Source: Conoideocrella luteorostrata (lineage: Eukaryota; Ascomycota; Sordariomycetes; Hypocreales; Clavicipitaceae). Taken from it: a stretch of 64,000 nucleotides of DNA. Within the stretch, counting starts at the first letter, position 1, and every line of letters begins with the position of its first letter. Where the stretch lies: contig JASWJB010000018.1 in assembly GCA_032433595.1 (NCBI GenBank), positions 186,001-250,000 on the forward strand. Reading direction: 5' to 3'. The notes under the pieces are model-generated. The model saw only the letters and a list, made by a program, of their open reading frames with translations. It had not been told where the DNA came from and ran no database searches. Below, piece after piece: positions 33,611 to 44,834 of the stretch. A program made the translations under genes and the position numbers.

Positions 33611-34195
33611 GGTTGCACAGGGTATGTGCAGGGTACCGATACCGTTGCGGTCAAAACCCAATGCAATATATTTAATAATCTCTGTCTATCAAGAGAGGGA
33701 AAAAAGCCAAGGTGGAAGGCACGATATCGCCGTATAAATATCGTGGCCGAAAGGTGACCATGTGACCTACTCCGAGCTTCCTATTGTGCTTGACGGAGGA
33801 TTCCAACAGCAAAATAACTTCAATTCCGTGATAGTCTCTGACGAGACCATGTTCAATTCGTAGAGGCCTTACATAGGATAAGATCAAATAATTCAAGCGC
33901 CCATCCAGAAGTTATCAGGATTCTGCACACTTGCAATCAAGAAAGCTCTGAACAAAGACGCAATTCAAGTGTTAGGGAGAAACTTATTGATATACTTGGA
34001 CATCCAGGCTAGAACCCTTCTTATAGCTAATTTATTCAATCAGACTAACCCAGTCAAGTCCAAACCTCATGTGAGGCTGTATGGCCACCCTAGAGGCTCA
34101 CTTCCACCTCCATACAACCATGAGTGTTATGTTTCCTCAAAGCCCTCAACGACAATGTCTGATGTACGGAAACTAGCTTACTCGGAGAATCTCTA

Positions 34196-35937
34196 CTACG
34201 AATTATAGACTAAAACAAACTTCGATACCTCCCTCCCAAAGCCAGGAACATAACTCCCAGAGAAGCTTAGATGAAAAAGCCATATGGCCAACCACAAGCC
34301 CGCCAAAAGCCCAAGTATCTGCGGGAAAACGGCTTCAAAACCATCTATCCAACCGCTCCACGATAAGTTCTCATTCTCCCTCTCTACCATCTTATCCTGC
34401 TGCTCCTTCTCCCTCTCTGCTGCCAGCGTATCCTGCCATCCCAGAATCCCTCGCTGTTCTTCAAAGTCCACATAGCTCAGCTTCGGCGCCGTAACACACA
34501 AACCCGCGATGTTCTTGGCCAGCGTGTCCAGCCCGATGACGGGCGTCAGCCACCGCTGCACGAGGTATGCCCTCCAGCCGTCGTAGGCCTGCTGTCTTGT
34601 CAAGTCGCCTCCGGCCCTGACTATAGCGCGAGCGCGGTCGACGCGGGTGTCTTGGTATTTTTTACGCATGGCGTCGCACAGCTCGACATCACTTGGTTTC
34701 TTGTTCGGGTGCGCGGCGAGGAGAGAGTGTAGGGTGTTTGCAATTACAACAGCATCTTCCATTGCTGTGTTACCTCCAAGGGCCGAATTAGGGGTGACCT
34801 AAAATATGTGAATAATTTTCAATCAGAATATCACGCTTCTAAACAAGAGGATACCTTGTGAACAGCATCTCCAGCCAATACAATCCTCCCAAAGGTCCAG
34901 TGGTCCAGCACTCCTTCTTCAAGTGAAATCATTTGTGCTTTCAAACGCCGCTTCCATAGCTCCCCGAATACGACTGTATCCGTGACTGGGCATTCGGCAA
35001 TCCTGCTCACAATCGCTTCCATTTCAGCCTCAGTGTACCGCCTACGCGTGGGCCAGGTGCACTGCTGATCTTTGGGAAGCTTGCTATGCACGATGATGGA
35101 GATCCAGTTTGGCTGGCACAGGAGGAGGAAGGAGAACTTGTTGTTGGAGGTGATTTGCATATCGTGGGAACTGATGCCGGGGACAGGGGAGGATGCCATT
35201 ACGATGGCGTTGTACTGGGTTACCATAGCTTTGAAACCTGGTCAGTGAGTGGCAAGCGCATCATATACAGGACACATACCTCTTTTTTCTTCGACTGTGA
35301 TCATGCCGGGAGACGCAGCATTGGCCTTGTCCCACATGATCTCGCGAACTTTGGAATGGACACCATCGGAGCCAACTACTAAGTCTCCAACAAACTCGCG
35401 ACCATCTGCTAGGACGACACGCACCGTCGAGTATCCTTCAACGATCTCCTCAACACGTGCCTTTTCGTAAATCTGGGACTTGTCTGGTAGCAGATTGTAA
35501 AGTTCATGCAGAAATACTTGACGTTCAAGCGTCCTGGTATCATAGCCCGCGCTGTACACCAGTCAGAACAGGAGTCTAACCCAACTTCCTATTGCATCCT
35601 GTGAAGATGGAAGACACAAAACCACGTACAACTTTCTTACGGCATCGAAAAAGTCGTTGGAGGCAAAGCTCCTGCCAGCAGAATCACGACAATGTGCACC
35701 ACCCATAACATCACACTTAGCCAGCACGGCGTCCAGACAGCCTAGCTGGTGCAGGATTCGACACCCGTGCGGCTGCAGCGTGATCGTAGTCCCGAAGCTC
35801 GGCGCCACCACGCCTTTGTCTAAGAGGACGAAATTAATGCCTGCTTTAGCCAGGCAGTGAGCCAGCGTTAGGCCGGTGACGCCGGCGCCGACGATGATAA
35901 CTTTGAACTCCGAGCTCTCTTGCATTACGGAGAGCAT
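34196..35937 (-). CDS. PaxM-like FAD-dependent monooxygenase/epoxidase
   Basis: Exons 35937-35630, 35551-35280, 35228-34855 and 34798-34196 join in phase to 518 aa (an alternative ATG at 35925 would shorten it by 4). The N terminus is the FAD Rossmann fold VIIVGAGVTGLTLAHCLAKAG. The middle has YDTRTLERQVFLHELYNLL and DLVVGSDGVHSKVR (DG motif). LAGDAVHK joined to VTPNSALGGNTAMEDA is the GD motif with the HK.TPN.ALGGN.A.EDA signature of the indole-diterpene/meroterpenoid epoxidase group. A hydrophobic C-terminal segment (ILGLLAGLWLAIWLFHL) anchors it to membrane, as in that group. Known members epoxidise terminal or internal alkenes of prenyl chains before cyclisation. It is divergently paired with a membrane cyclase-like gene 426 bp away. 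Confidence 0.9.
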
Positions 35938-36363
35938 ACAGGGTCTTGTTAAAGTCTGGAAGATGAGAGGATGCTTGATTGTAAGTTTCCCCTCAATTTA
36001 GAGTAATATGTAATCTGTAAATAGAACATTGTGTTAATAGACTGACTGGAAGGTTCAAACGAAGGACGGGAGTTTCGGACCCGTCGTGCATCCTGAACGA
36101 AAGGCAACGGGCTAATCCTTAGCCAACGGAGAAGGAGCGGCCGTTCGACACCGTCCCGGAGCAGCCGATCCGCCGGCCGGCGGGTTTGCATCGGGAACGG
36201 CTGTACAGGTTACACTGCGGAGTACAGAGAATCTAAGTTGAGAATTATTCTACACGGCTATATGACGAAACGGTCAGTATATAGGTTGTCTATCAAATCT
36301 GGTGAACATCACTGATCTGTCATACAATATTAACTTTCCCACACCCTGAACTAAACTTACACC
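35938..36363. promoter_or_regulatory. Divergent promoter with CGG inverted sites
   Basis: Contains CGG-N5-CCG at 36157-36167 and a perfect 14-bp palindrome CCGCCGGCCGGCGG at 36170-36183, plus GCGGCCGTTCGAC near 36137. The GCCGATCC core is shared with the PKS/FMO promoter at 28214-28221. These are candidate sites for the cluster's Zn2Cys6 regulator. Confidence 0.55.
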
Positions 36364-37458
36364 ATGTTCCAAACCTCGAGAAACCATCTACTGTGCTTGA
36401 GTGCGTTGGGCGTATGGGGCCTCTGGGGCCATGCCTATTTCAACGGTATGTTCAACCGCCTCGACACAATCACACGCACCCTTCGTTTCCCAGACACCAG
36501 ACCCCTCCGCTCATCTTACACGGGGCTCGCTCTGCTGGATACTCAGCTCACCCTCCTCTCGGCATTCTACGACGTCCTCACAAACTCCCTCAGTTCCGGC
36601 CCGCGCCTACTCTTCTTCGACATCAACTATGCCGTCGCGTGCGCAAACTTGTGGACGCTCGTCGAGTCCCGCCGTCGTGGCGTGCGATCCTGGTTCCTCA
36701 AGTACCCGGCCTGGGCAATGGTGCTCTGTAACACCAACGGCGCCGCCATCGTTCTGCCGCTGTACCTGTATTTGGTGTGTCGGAGCAAGGCCCGCCTGCG
36801 TGATCCCGCCGTTCCGATGTATGAAGCTGCAATCCTGCCGGTGACAACGCTAGTGATGCTGCTGCAGCCGCTGCTCATTTTTGCACCAGCGTGGATGGGC
36901 TCTAGCGGGAGTGAGGCCCATCATGGATATATTGCGCTCTTTCAAGTAGCTCCCATCATTATTCTAGGGCTCTACCTCGGCCTCGCATCGATCCTTTCTC
37001 GAAAAGCTGCAGCGACATCATCATCCAAAGAATCCAAGAAATTGATAGTTGCATCTCTCACTCTAGCTGGCACCGTTGCCTCGGCCGTGCATTTCTATAC
37101 TGTGGTTGGCGCACTGCGAACTCGTGACAGCGATGCGTCACTAACGAGACTGTTCGTCCCTGCCTGGGGTCTCACTGATCCAATCAAGACGCTTGCGACA
37201 ACTGGGAGGCAATCCGTTGAGTACGCCGCCCTACTAGAGAATTTCCACCTATTTTCCCAGTGGGATTGGATCGTGATCTGTTTGGCGAGCATTGTCTTTG
37301 CTCACTTGCTTCTCTCGCGTCGAGACGGTCTCAAGATGGATAAGTCTACCTCGCTGCACGAGGTTCAGGAATTAATCTATCTAGCTGCAGCCACATTTAT
37401 TCTGGGGCCAGGAGGTGCGGGGTCGTTTGCACTAGCAATTCATGAAGAGAGGATATAA
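36364..37458 (+). CDS. Polytopic membrane protein, candidate membrane-bound terpene-cyclase-like enzyme
   Basis: The single-exon 364-aa product has about eight hydrophobic segments. The stretch LLFFDINYAVACANLWTLVE (residues 82-101) carries acidic residues (Asp86, Glu101) at membrane boundaries, followed by SRRRG and a segment with NTNGAAIVLPLYLYLV. This layout resembles the large membrane terpene cyclases of ascofuranone/macrophorin-type pathways (AscI/MacJ-like) rather than the 240-aa PaxB type; that assignment rests on memory of pattern and size. Those enzymes protonate an epoxide or alkene and cyclise a prenyl chain. The divergent PaxM-like epoxidase is a typical partner. No prenyltransferase is seen in the window, so the substrate here may be a polyene polyketide or an imported prenylated compound. 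Confidence 0.65.
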   Translation: MFQTSRNHLLCLSALGVWGLWGHAYFNGMFNRLDTITRTLRFPDTRPLRSSYTGLALLDTQLTLLSAFYDVLTNSLSSGPRLLFFDINYAVACANLWTLVESRRRGVRSWFLKYPAWAMVLCNTNGAAIVLPLYLYLVCRSKARLRDPAVPMYEAAILPVTTLVMLLQPLLIFAPAWMGSSGSEAHHGYIALFQVAPIIILGLYLGLASILSRKAAATSSSKESKKLIVASLTLAGTVASAVHFYTVVGALRTRDSDASLTRLFVPAWGLTDPIKTLATTGRQSVEYAALLENFHLFSQWDWIVICLASIVFAHLLLSRRDGLKMDKSTSLHEVQELIYLAAATFILGPGGAGSFALAIHEERI

Positions 37459-37573
37459 TTATGTAGGAAGCACAGGGCTTTAGCTAACGGGGGTATCGAT
37501 ACCAGAACGTAAAGCAAAATAATATGCAGAATAATTAATTTATTCATAACTAAGTAAGAGAGGAGAATAAGAG

Positions 37574-37860
37574 TGTAACGGCTATAGTTAGTTCCCAAGG
37601 GATAAACCTAGCCGTGTTTTATGTTAGCAGAATATACAGGACACTGTATCTAAGCAATAGGTAGTATTACATAAGATAATAAACTATAGGTTATAATCTT
37701 AATAATAATTTAAGTAAAGAATATATTTAAGTAAATAATTATATTAAAAACTAATTATTCAAGATATTTAATAAATAAAATTTAATAATACTTACATAGT
37801 AAGTAGTTTACTAATACTTTATAATAAACCCTTAGTAATTATTAATATAATTTATTATAA
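37574..37860. repeat. Dispersed repeat family B (LTR-like), copy 2
   Basis: Matches 15976-16200 in order, starting TGTAACGGCTATAGTTAGTTC. It is embedded in very AT-rich DNA extending to about 38400, with no gene. Confidence 0.6.
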
Positions 37861-38399
37861 ACCTTTATTTTTTTTATTTATAGCTTCGCGGCGTGGATAA
37901 CTGTCCAGGAGGGCTTGTTCGGGTTTAAATAGCTATCTCAGCTAAGTCTTCAGCAGCGCAACAAATCGATGGACGATATTGAGCAGTATGATTAGAAATA
38001 ACAGTGGCGCTATGGGACGGACATGACAGACGCATGGATGTGGGTTCGTGTTGCTAAGCATCTTCTTCAAGGCGGGTAGAACGCGTTAACGCTGCGGGTT
38101 GAGTTATGATATTGTAATTGCTATCCTTAATACCCTATCTTCGTAATATAATAAATATTAATACTTTATGAATTTAATTAGGCTCATTGTTGTTGTTTAT
38201 AGTGTAGTTCTGCCGACGTTATAGTCTGACTGACACGTAGCGTCACGCTGCCACACGATACACATCCGCAATAAATTTCTCTATGCTGTAACCTAGTATT
38301 GTTAGTTAATATTCTCCGGCAGGGTACCGCCGGTATTTAATGTGTTTTCTTATTATAAGATAAGTCTATAAAGGAAAATATTTTTTTTTAAAACATATA

Positions 38400-39100
38400 T
38401 TAAACTAGTTATAGAGAGGCGCTAAATCTTAAAGATGCAAAGCAGGAAGCTACGCTTCTCCCTGCTCTTGCTCTTGCCTTGCTTACCGCAAAGCTTAGGC
38501 AAAGCTCCGCTAACCCTTGGTGGTATTGTTGTTGTTGTTGTTCTCCAGCTACGGAGTACAGAAAAGGGGTCCTATAAGTCCCACTTGGGGCACTGCTTGT
38601 TCCTGGTTTGATGTACACTGCACATGCGCAGTGAATATGACTATTCTCGCCGCAACTACATTGCACCATAAGGTGCAATTGCACGAAACGTTTCGTCAAA
38701 CGTTCACCGGTACCACAAATAAGACCAGAACACCTACAGAAAGGAGCCGATGTTCTATTGTAAGTATTAGGGGCAAATGGAGTATTGCGTAGCTATGGAG
38801 ACAAGACTGGTCAATATACACGTTAATATACGAATGTATCGTCCGTTAATCAACCCGTGGGATAAGCAAAGAACGGAAATTAAGCTTTATGCTTCCCCGA
38901 CGTGGTTATGTGCTCTATTACTACTAACCGAGGAGGACGAGTTTACTGCCTGTTGGCAGCGAGACTTCAATTGTGGATAAAAATCTAGACCACAGTGGTT
39001 TTTCTGCTTCGCTAAAGCTAAAATTTACTATGTGGAAAGCTATTGGCCTCATTAATCTTAGAACGGTAACTAATTTTTGGTGGTACTGTTGAACTGTCGT
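38400..39100. other. Intergenic, nothing supported
   Basis: Short overlapping frames on both strands (38409-38699, 38517-38792, 38777-38980) have no recognisable content. A (GTT)n tract near 38524-38541 explains the poly-Gln in one of them. Confidence 0.4.
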
Positions 39101-39149
39101 GTCAACAATGTACTCCTCCTTTGCTCTCCACCTCCAGGAGGATCATTTT

Positions 39150-39425
39150 CAATTCTTATGCGGTTTCGTCAATGGTGCCGCGAAAACAGAGAAGAGCTGC
39201 CTCTGTTCTTGCACGCGGGCGAATGTCCGGGAGATGGGGATGAAACGGACAGCAGCCTGTTTGATGCATTTTGCCGGGCCCCAGGCGGATTGGCCACGGG
39301 TTCTCTCTATTTAAGCATCCGGTCTTAATCGACTTTGGCGAAGGAGAAGAACATTCTAATCGAGTGCTACCCCATTTCGATCTGCAGGGCTCTTTATCTT
39401 CACAACAAGGGGTGAAGGCGACCGC
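39150..39425 (+). pseudogene. Adenosine deaminase (ADGF/CECR1-like) fragment, frameshifted
   Basis: The first frame reads RFRQWCRENREELPLFLHAG followed by ECPGDGDETDSSLFDA; HAGE with G.G.D..L.DA is the substrate/metal region of ADGF-type adenosine deaminases. From about 39284 a second frame gives RRIGHGFSLFKHPVLIDF, containing the conserved RIGHG. From about 39336 a third gives AKEKNILIECYPIS, the E.CP.S motif. These three pieces are in the correct family order and nearly contiguous, so the two frame changes are small indels. The rest of the roughly 500-aa enzyme is not recognisable on either side. A relic, unrelated in function to the polyketide genes. Confidence 0.75.
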
Positions 39426-40530
39426 CTGAGGGCTTGAAACGCCGATTTCGTGGCCATCTGTCACTGGATGGTACAAAATTTTAGGTGCAGCCAAGCAGTT
39501 AGTCAGGTAGCTTCCTGATTGGCAGGAACAGGCTGTACTGATGTCATATTCACCAAGTCATAGTAGTCTGTTTCTTAGCAAGTGAGTCAGAATCAGCCTG
39601 ACCGTAGGTAAATAGGAGTAGGAAATGCCGGGGGCTCTTACCAGATGTTTCGATTGGACTAGGCGAAAGGGGGCATGGCGTGTCCTGCAAGACTCGAGCC
39701 GCGCCTTTTGTCCGTCCTGGATTCGCATCACATCCAACTCAGGGAGCAAAGCCGGACGATCAAACGGGAGAGGACATCCTTGTGCCCACTTGGCTAACAT
39801 GTCTGCGCGACTCGGCACGGTAGAATTGGCCAGGCGCTCAGCCCGCGAGGGTGTTCGTCAGCGCCATGTTTGCCAGCCGTTGCGGTAAAGGCTGTGAATG
39901 ACCAAGAGAAGTGAGAATCGCCCGCGCGACTCTGAATCCTTGAATACCCCAAGGGAGTAAAAGAAAAAATTTTAAGTTTTTTTTTAAATTGTTTTAGGCG
40001 CGCTCTGTATAGTTACTTAAGGGTTGTTTTCAGTAGCTTAAAGGGCAAAGGTAATATGGTCATCATCACTTTTAATAAGATGGATATACCGGGGAATCGA
40101 AGAAATTATCTTTGAAGTTGAGACTGCGTCTTGGCCAGATAGAGTGCAGCACTCGCGTGTGGAGTTCGGCTCGATTGTGGACTACTTAGCTGTCACGAAG
40201 GAATGTTAGTTCTGATAATCTTCGGAAAACCTCCCATCCCTAAAATTAAGGCCGCAAACGGAAGTCCAAAAAACGAAACCAAGGAATAGCAGATATTTGG
40301 TCGAGGTATAAATAGTAATCCAATACCCTGTGGAAAAGCTAGAATACAAGGACAATTCCACTATTAGAATGAACGTAGCTGCCTGTCGTGACATTAGTTA
40401 TTTACCTAAGGAACTTATGCACTAATTTTATTTTACTCTAGTAGCAGGTACTTGCTACTCAATCTACGCTAAATACCTATTACAGGTCTGCGGGCCATAA
40501 CAACTAGATTTCGGGGGGTTTTTGGTGATA
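39426..40530. other. Intergenic, nothing supported
   Basis: Two mutually antisense frames at 39558-39888 have no family features. AT-rich DNA follows. Confidence 0.35.
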
Positions 40531-40539
40531 AGCCTCACA

Positions 40540-40700
40540 GCACGACAAATAACTACATTTGATCTAATTAGTGGAATTGTCCTTGTATTCTAATCAGTTT
40601 GAAGGAAAAGTAAACCTCTTACTATTAGTTATTCAAGCTATCCTAACTGGCTCGATATCATAGCAGTTTGGTTAGAACGGAATTTTCTCGTTGCAAATAA
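40540..40700. repeat. Dispersed repeat family A, copy 4 (weak)
   Basis: GTGGAATTGTCCTTGTATTCTA matches GTGGAATTATCCTTGTATTC at 33284-33304, followed by a degenerate version of the family-A order. Non-coding. Confidence 0.4.
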
Positions 40701-41024
40701 GACTATTCCGCAACAGTCTAGGCTATGCTTAAAAGAAAGACGTTGTATATATGCAAAAAGTGTATGTACGTTTGCGCAGGAAAGTAATAGTGTGGGTTAA
40801 GAAACTATTTGCATAAATTATTGTAATCCACGAGATTCTCATAACCCTACCTTGCTCTAAATGTTTGCGCGTATATACCACAAAGAATAATATCTAATGC
40901 ATCTCCTTCACACCTCTATTGTTTGTCAATTTTCTCAGGGTCTCAGGATCACTGTTAGTAGGGGAATAACCTCAATAGTCCTAGAAAACCCCGAGCCTTT
41001 CCAAATCTATTGCCGTTAATCTGT

Positions 41025-41588
41025 CTACTTTTCGGTGCACTTCTCGAACTTTCCATCCTTTCTTCCAGCATGACTCCATACTCCAATGAAGGTGGCCTCG
41101 TCAGAGCCGGCATCGTGTTGATAGACCACACGGGCATCGCTGGTAGGAGTGCCTCCTGTAAAGACAGTTTTACCGTCATAGTTCATGGGGAAATGATCAA
41201 TATTTGTTGAGCCCTTATAACCCTCTAGACCTGGGATACTCTCGGGGTTTGTAAAGAATTCAGGGTACTTGCTATTTCCGGCCTTGTTGTTGCCATTGTC
41301 TCGCAGCTCAAGGCCATAGTCGGTGCTCTTTTTAATGTAATCGGATGTGAAAGTGACAGCTACAGACGAGCAATATTAGATTTTTAACGTGTTACTAGGA
41401 AGAGCGATATACATACTTGTAGGTTTAGTCTGGCTGGTCTTGCATTCCCAGTCCTTGGGAGGGTAGCCGTGAATGGTACTTGGAAGTTTTGTTGGAGGCG
41501 AGCGAGGAGCATTCTCCACTGGTGTAGGAGCAGCGGAGATGACCGTGGCTGCTGCAAGCAGAGAGAGAGTGGCCCTGATCAATTGCAT
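41025..41588 (-). CDS. Secreted RNase T1/ribotoxin-fold protein
   Basis: Exons 41588-41417 and 41359-41025 join across a 57-bp GTATGT...CTGTAG intron to 168 aa. The first 20 residues (MQLIRATLSLLAAATVISAA) are a clear signal peptide. The mature part follows the microbial guanyl-specific RNase (N1/T1/F1) and ribotoxin pattern: a KYPEFF strand, then a DHFPM strand leading to VFTGGTP, DARVVY, VWSHAG and a C-terminal FEKC. By alignment to the family, Arg and the last His of the active site are present, but the usual first His reads Glu (KYPE) and the usual Glu reads His (DHFP). Whether this apparent swap keeps RNase activity is unknown. The gene is intact. I cannot tell RNase from ribotoxin by sequence alone. 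Extracellular. Confidence 0.7.
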
Positions 41589-42540
41589 GATGGAAAAGTT
41601 TGAAAGTTAGCAATTAAAGGAATTTGGAGAAACTGTTTGATGGCGGATGGGAGAAAGCAAGATTAATAGTTTAAAGGTAATGGGAATATACTACTTTATA
41701 TAAGCCCTGAGATGCTGTCAGAGAACTTAACTCTATTCTGTGAGGACTATAAAATTATTCGGACTTGACGGTTACCAGCATTTGAATCTCTGTCTCCGTT
41801 TATAGGCGCTAGTTAGTTTCTCACAGGCACCGTGCATACTTCTTTCCGCTGTGATCTGCAAACACAGTCATCTTCTGCTAAAAGATGAAACTCCTTATGG
41901 TTAGCTCGCCATCTCATCTAAGTAATATCATCATGAATCTGCGTCAATTTATGGGATCTACATGTTATTCGGCTTAGGCCGGAGCTGCTTGCCGAATGCG
42001 GTCGCATCCGTCAGTAAGAACAAACTTCTCCGGTGGCGATGAGTGGTCAAAAGAGACCGCCGCTTTCACACACAGCCTAGGATAGTCTTGAAGGAATCAG
42101 GCTTAGGATTCCGTCATCAGGCTTTGCAAATCGAGGAATAGCGACATCATCTTGGTTTGTGCTTACGCCAAGCCAGGGCGTGTCAGACGAGGCTGGCCGA
42201 TCTGCCAACTTTGGTAAACACCGATAATTATTTATAAAAGTTTCCACAGTTAAGAGCCCGCAATTTCCTGACATGCATGTAGGCTATGCAAAAAGGCTCT
42301 GATTATCTCATGGTGACATCATGGATACGCAAGACTAGCCCCCGTCTTACACAACACCGGAAACCCCGCTTTGCTGCGTCAACATCGGTGCATTGCATTG
42401 CATTGCACCCAGCTCAGCGATTGCTATTGTAATGTAATAAAGACCTCATACAAGACCCTCTAATTGCGTTCTATGACTAAAACTTCTCCCATAAGTCCAT
42501 AAGTGAACACCAAACTCGGAGTACCTTTCATAAGTTCATC
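41589..42540. other. Intergenic, nothing supported
   Basis: Divergent promoter region of the secreted RNase-fold gene and the DUF3632-like gene. A short ATTGC tandem run occurs at 42391-42412. The 65-aa frame at 42077-42274 has no features. Confidence 0.4.
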
Positions 42541-43469
42541 ATGGCCGATGAGTATTTTGCCCGAGCAAGCTTTGCTTTTGCAGGGTATTGCATAACGCAA
42601 ACTCAGATCGAGGCTCTCAAAGCCCACATTGACGGCACAAGCACGACTGAAGAAGCTGTCTCACAGTTGGTACTATACCCAGAGGCTTCGTCTAGCCCGG
42701 TTGAGATGAAGCAGCGACTAGGCGGGCTGTGGACTCTGCTTAACGATACTGCAGTACACCTTGAGTCCACCCAGCCGCAAATCATAAATATCCTTAAGCA
42801 CATCCGGACACTACCACGGAAACCTGAACCAAAAGGCGAGGGAGAGGAATTCATTGATCTTGACGATGGTTTCTATTGGAGAGAACTCACCGATTGGGGA
42901 ATCAATTGGGCGGACGCCTTCAACAGTAAGTTGAAATCATTCGCGTCAAGTCACAATCTTTGGTTAGTTATAAGCCAGAATAAATTGACGGCTGACGTTA
43001 AACCTTTCCAGGCTACGGTGCTCAGCTTTTCAACACAGCCAGCCCGAACCCAGAGGAACGAGCCGTACGGAAAGACCGTTGGAATAGTGCCTGCGGGTAT
43101 TCGGCGCGTCTAGCTTCTACTGGCGACGCAATGCTGTCCTTTGGTGCCAGTCTGGACCTTGCTACAAGGGCAATCTCAGACGGTCTTGAAACAGACCTGA
43201 CTGAGAAAGATTATGGGAGCATTGATGCCGCAGCTCAGGTGTTCAAGCATGCAAGCTCGGAATTGTTGCGTCGATGCAAAGCAAAGCAGGCTACCGGCCT
43301 CATGTCAGATTCCAGTGGGCTATGGAGTGGCCAGGACGGCTATTCCATGGAACGCTGGCAGTTTTGGAAGGATAGATGGAACTCCTTGGCTAAGCAGCAA
43401 GCTTCCTCTCCTAATATTCATGACTCAGCAAGAGAGGCGCTAAGACATATGGACAAGGTAGAACAATAA
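42541..43469 (+). CDS. DUF3632-like fungal protein
   Basis: Exons 42541-42925 and 43012-43469 join across an 86-bp GTAAGT...TTCCAG intron in phase to 280 aa. The N-terminal half has an ARASFAFAGYCITQTQIEAL helix and the LGGLWTLLNDTAVHLEST segment. The centre has FYWRELTDWGINWADAFN, and after splicing YGAQLFNTASPNPEERAVRK then WNSACGYSARLAST. The W..LN.FAARL-like block and acidic GEEFIDLDDGFYWRELTDWG are what I associate with fungal DUF3632 proteins, whose function is not known. No targeting signal is visible. It is probably not part of the polyketide pathway, though it lies between cluster genes. Confidence 0.7.
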
Positions 43470-44196
43470 GGATCATGTCTCTGCTGCGCGGATATAGCGG
43501 TGGTGGACCACCCGTTGCTACTTTTAGCGGTTAGATAGCAGAGTCTAGTTAGGGGACACTAACTAATTGTTGTAAAGTAAATAGAAAAAAGCTATAATGA
43601 CTACATCCAACGTTCACCCTAATTTAAATTTTGAACCATCTTAGTCCTACAGAGCTTTTGAGAGTGAGTTTCCAGCAGTATATTGAATATATAGGTCACG
43701 AGCGTGGCTTGTACGCTCTAAACGCTCATAGCATCAGTGTCTGAGGGAATCGAGCCCACGCTCTCTAGCTCCTGGATGTCACTGTCCGGCTCAGCTTGAA
43801 GAGCATCCCGGTGTGGATCATGGCGCCTTAACAGCGTGAACAGGTAGCAAAGCACATTTGTTCTTTCTTCAACAGCTACAGGTCGAACCATTGTTAACAG
43901 CTCATGTATGCAAAGGTGTCTTTGGTGCTATCGTTAATAAGCTGCTTTTGCTCTTCTACAGTAGTGGCATCAAGGTATTCGTTGTAGTCGGAACCAAATG
44001 TGAAATGGATAAAGCTTATGAAGGTGCTACAGATAGCGATGAGGTAAACACTGGAGCGCGATATCAGCGAATAAGTCGGTGTTATGTTCAGAATATGAAA
44101 AATTCAGCTCATTAACCCTCCATGTAGCAGGTCTTGATTTGCGCGCCAGGTGAGTACGGCTTCGCCGAGATACTACGCAATCACTTCATTCGATAC
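43470..44196. other. Intergenic, nothing supported
   Basis: No gene recognised. The 85-aa frame at 43858-44115 lacks any family pattern. Confidence 0.35.
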
Positions 44197-44541
44197 TCAC
44201 GGACTGCCTTTACCCGAACGAGGATCTATTTGAATGCATTTGGACGCACGCTTTCCCTCAAACAAGAATAAGAATGGATGCTCCATTTCCCAGCCGAAAG
44301 ATTGACGAATGGATCTCCCGATACCACCATCGTCCCAGAGTGTGACATTCTTGGCTCCAGCAATGATGGCTTGAGATTGTTTACGATCAATGCGGACGCA
44401 ACCTTCCACCCCATTATCTGGTTGTACTAGACAAAACTGAAGAGCATATTGGAAGAAGCTAATTGCAAGATGGACGGATATGTCCTCTGGAATGCGACCA
44501 CGATTTTCGTTTTCATCCTCATCAACATGCTCCATCTGCAT
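44197..44541 (-). CDS. Hypothetical protein, model uncertain
   Basis: A minus-strand frame encodes MQMEHVDEDENENRGRIPED then VHLAISFFQYALQFCLVQ and an EGCVRIDRKQSQAIIAG to DDGGIGRSIRQSFGWEMEHP region. The frame stays open upstream of the first Met (SSSSEYE), so an additional 5' exon is possible. An overlapping frame (44427-44789) competes with it. I do not recognise a family. The acidic N terminus and amphipathic centre look protein-like, which is the only support. Confidence 0.35.
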   Translation of the reverse strand: MQMEHVDEDENENRGRIPEDISVHLAISFFQYALQFCLVQPDNGVEGCVRIDRKQSQAIIAGAKNVTLWDDGGIGRSIRQSFGWEMEHPFLFLFEGKRASKCIQIDPRSGKGSP

Positions 44542-44834
44542 CTCGTATTCTGACGATGATGATGGGTCGGAGAGGAAGAGCCCATAATGGCAGTCGAGGA
44601 GTTTACATAATCGGCTCTCTCGATGGTGCGCCGTTCACGGTTAGGTAACGTCTTTGGAGCAAAGGCAGGATTTGGACGGGTTGCTTGTGCTATGATAAGC
44701 AGGGAGCCGGCAGGGCGATGCAGCAATTGGCGTTGGGTGGATAATAATAATTCAGAAGTGCTGAGTTCTTTCCGCAAATTTTGGATCAATTTAGTTCGAC
44801 TTTTTGTGGAGATTGGCTTTCAGGATGACATATT

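Noticed and set aside
36364..37458. PaxB-type (about 240-aa) terpene cyclase
   Set aside because: Length and TM spacing do not fit; the larger AscI/MacJ-like type is a closer match.
38409..38980. Three overlapping short frames with poly-Gln
   Set aside because: Explained by a (GTT)n tract; no coding features or conserved motifs.
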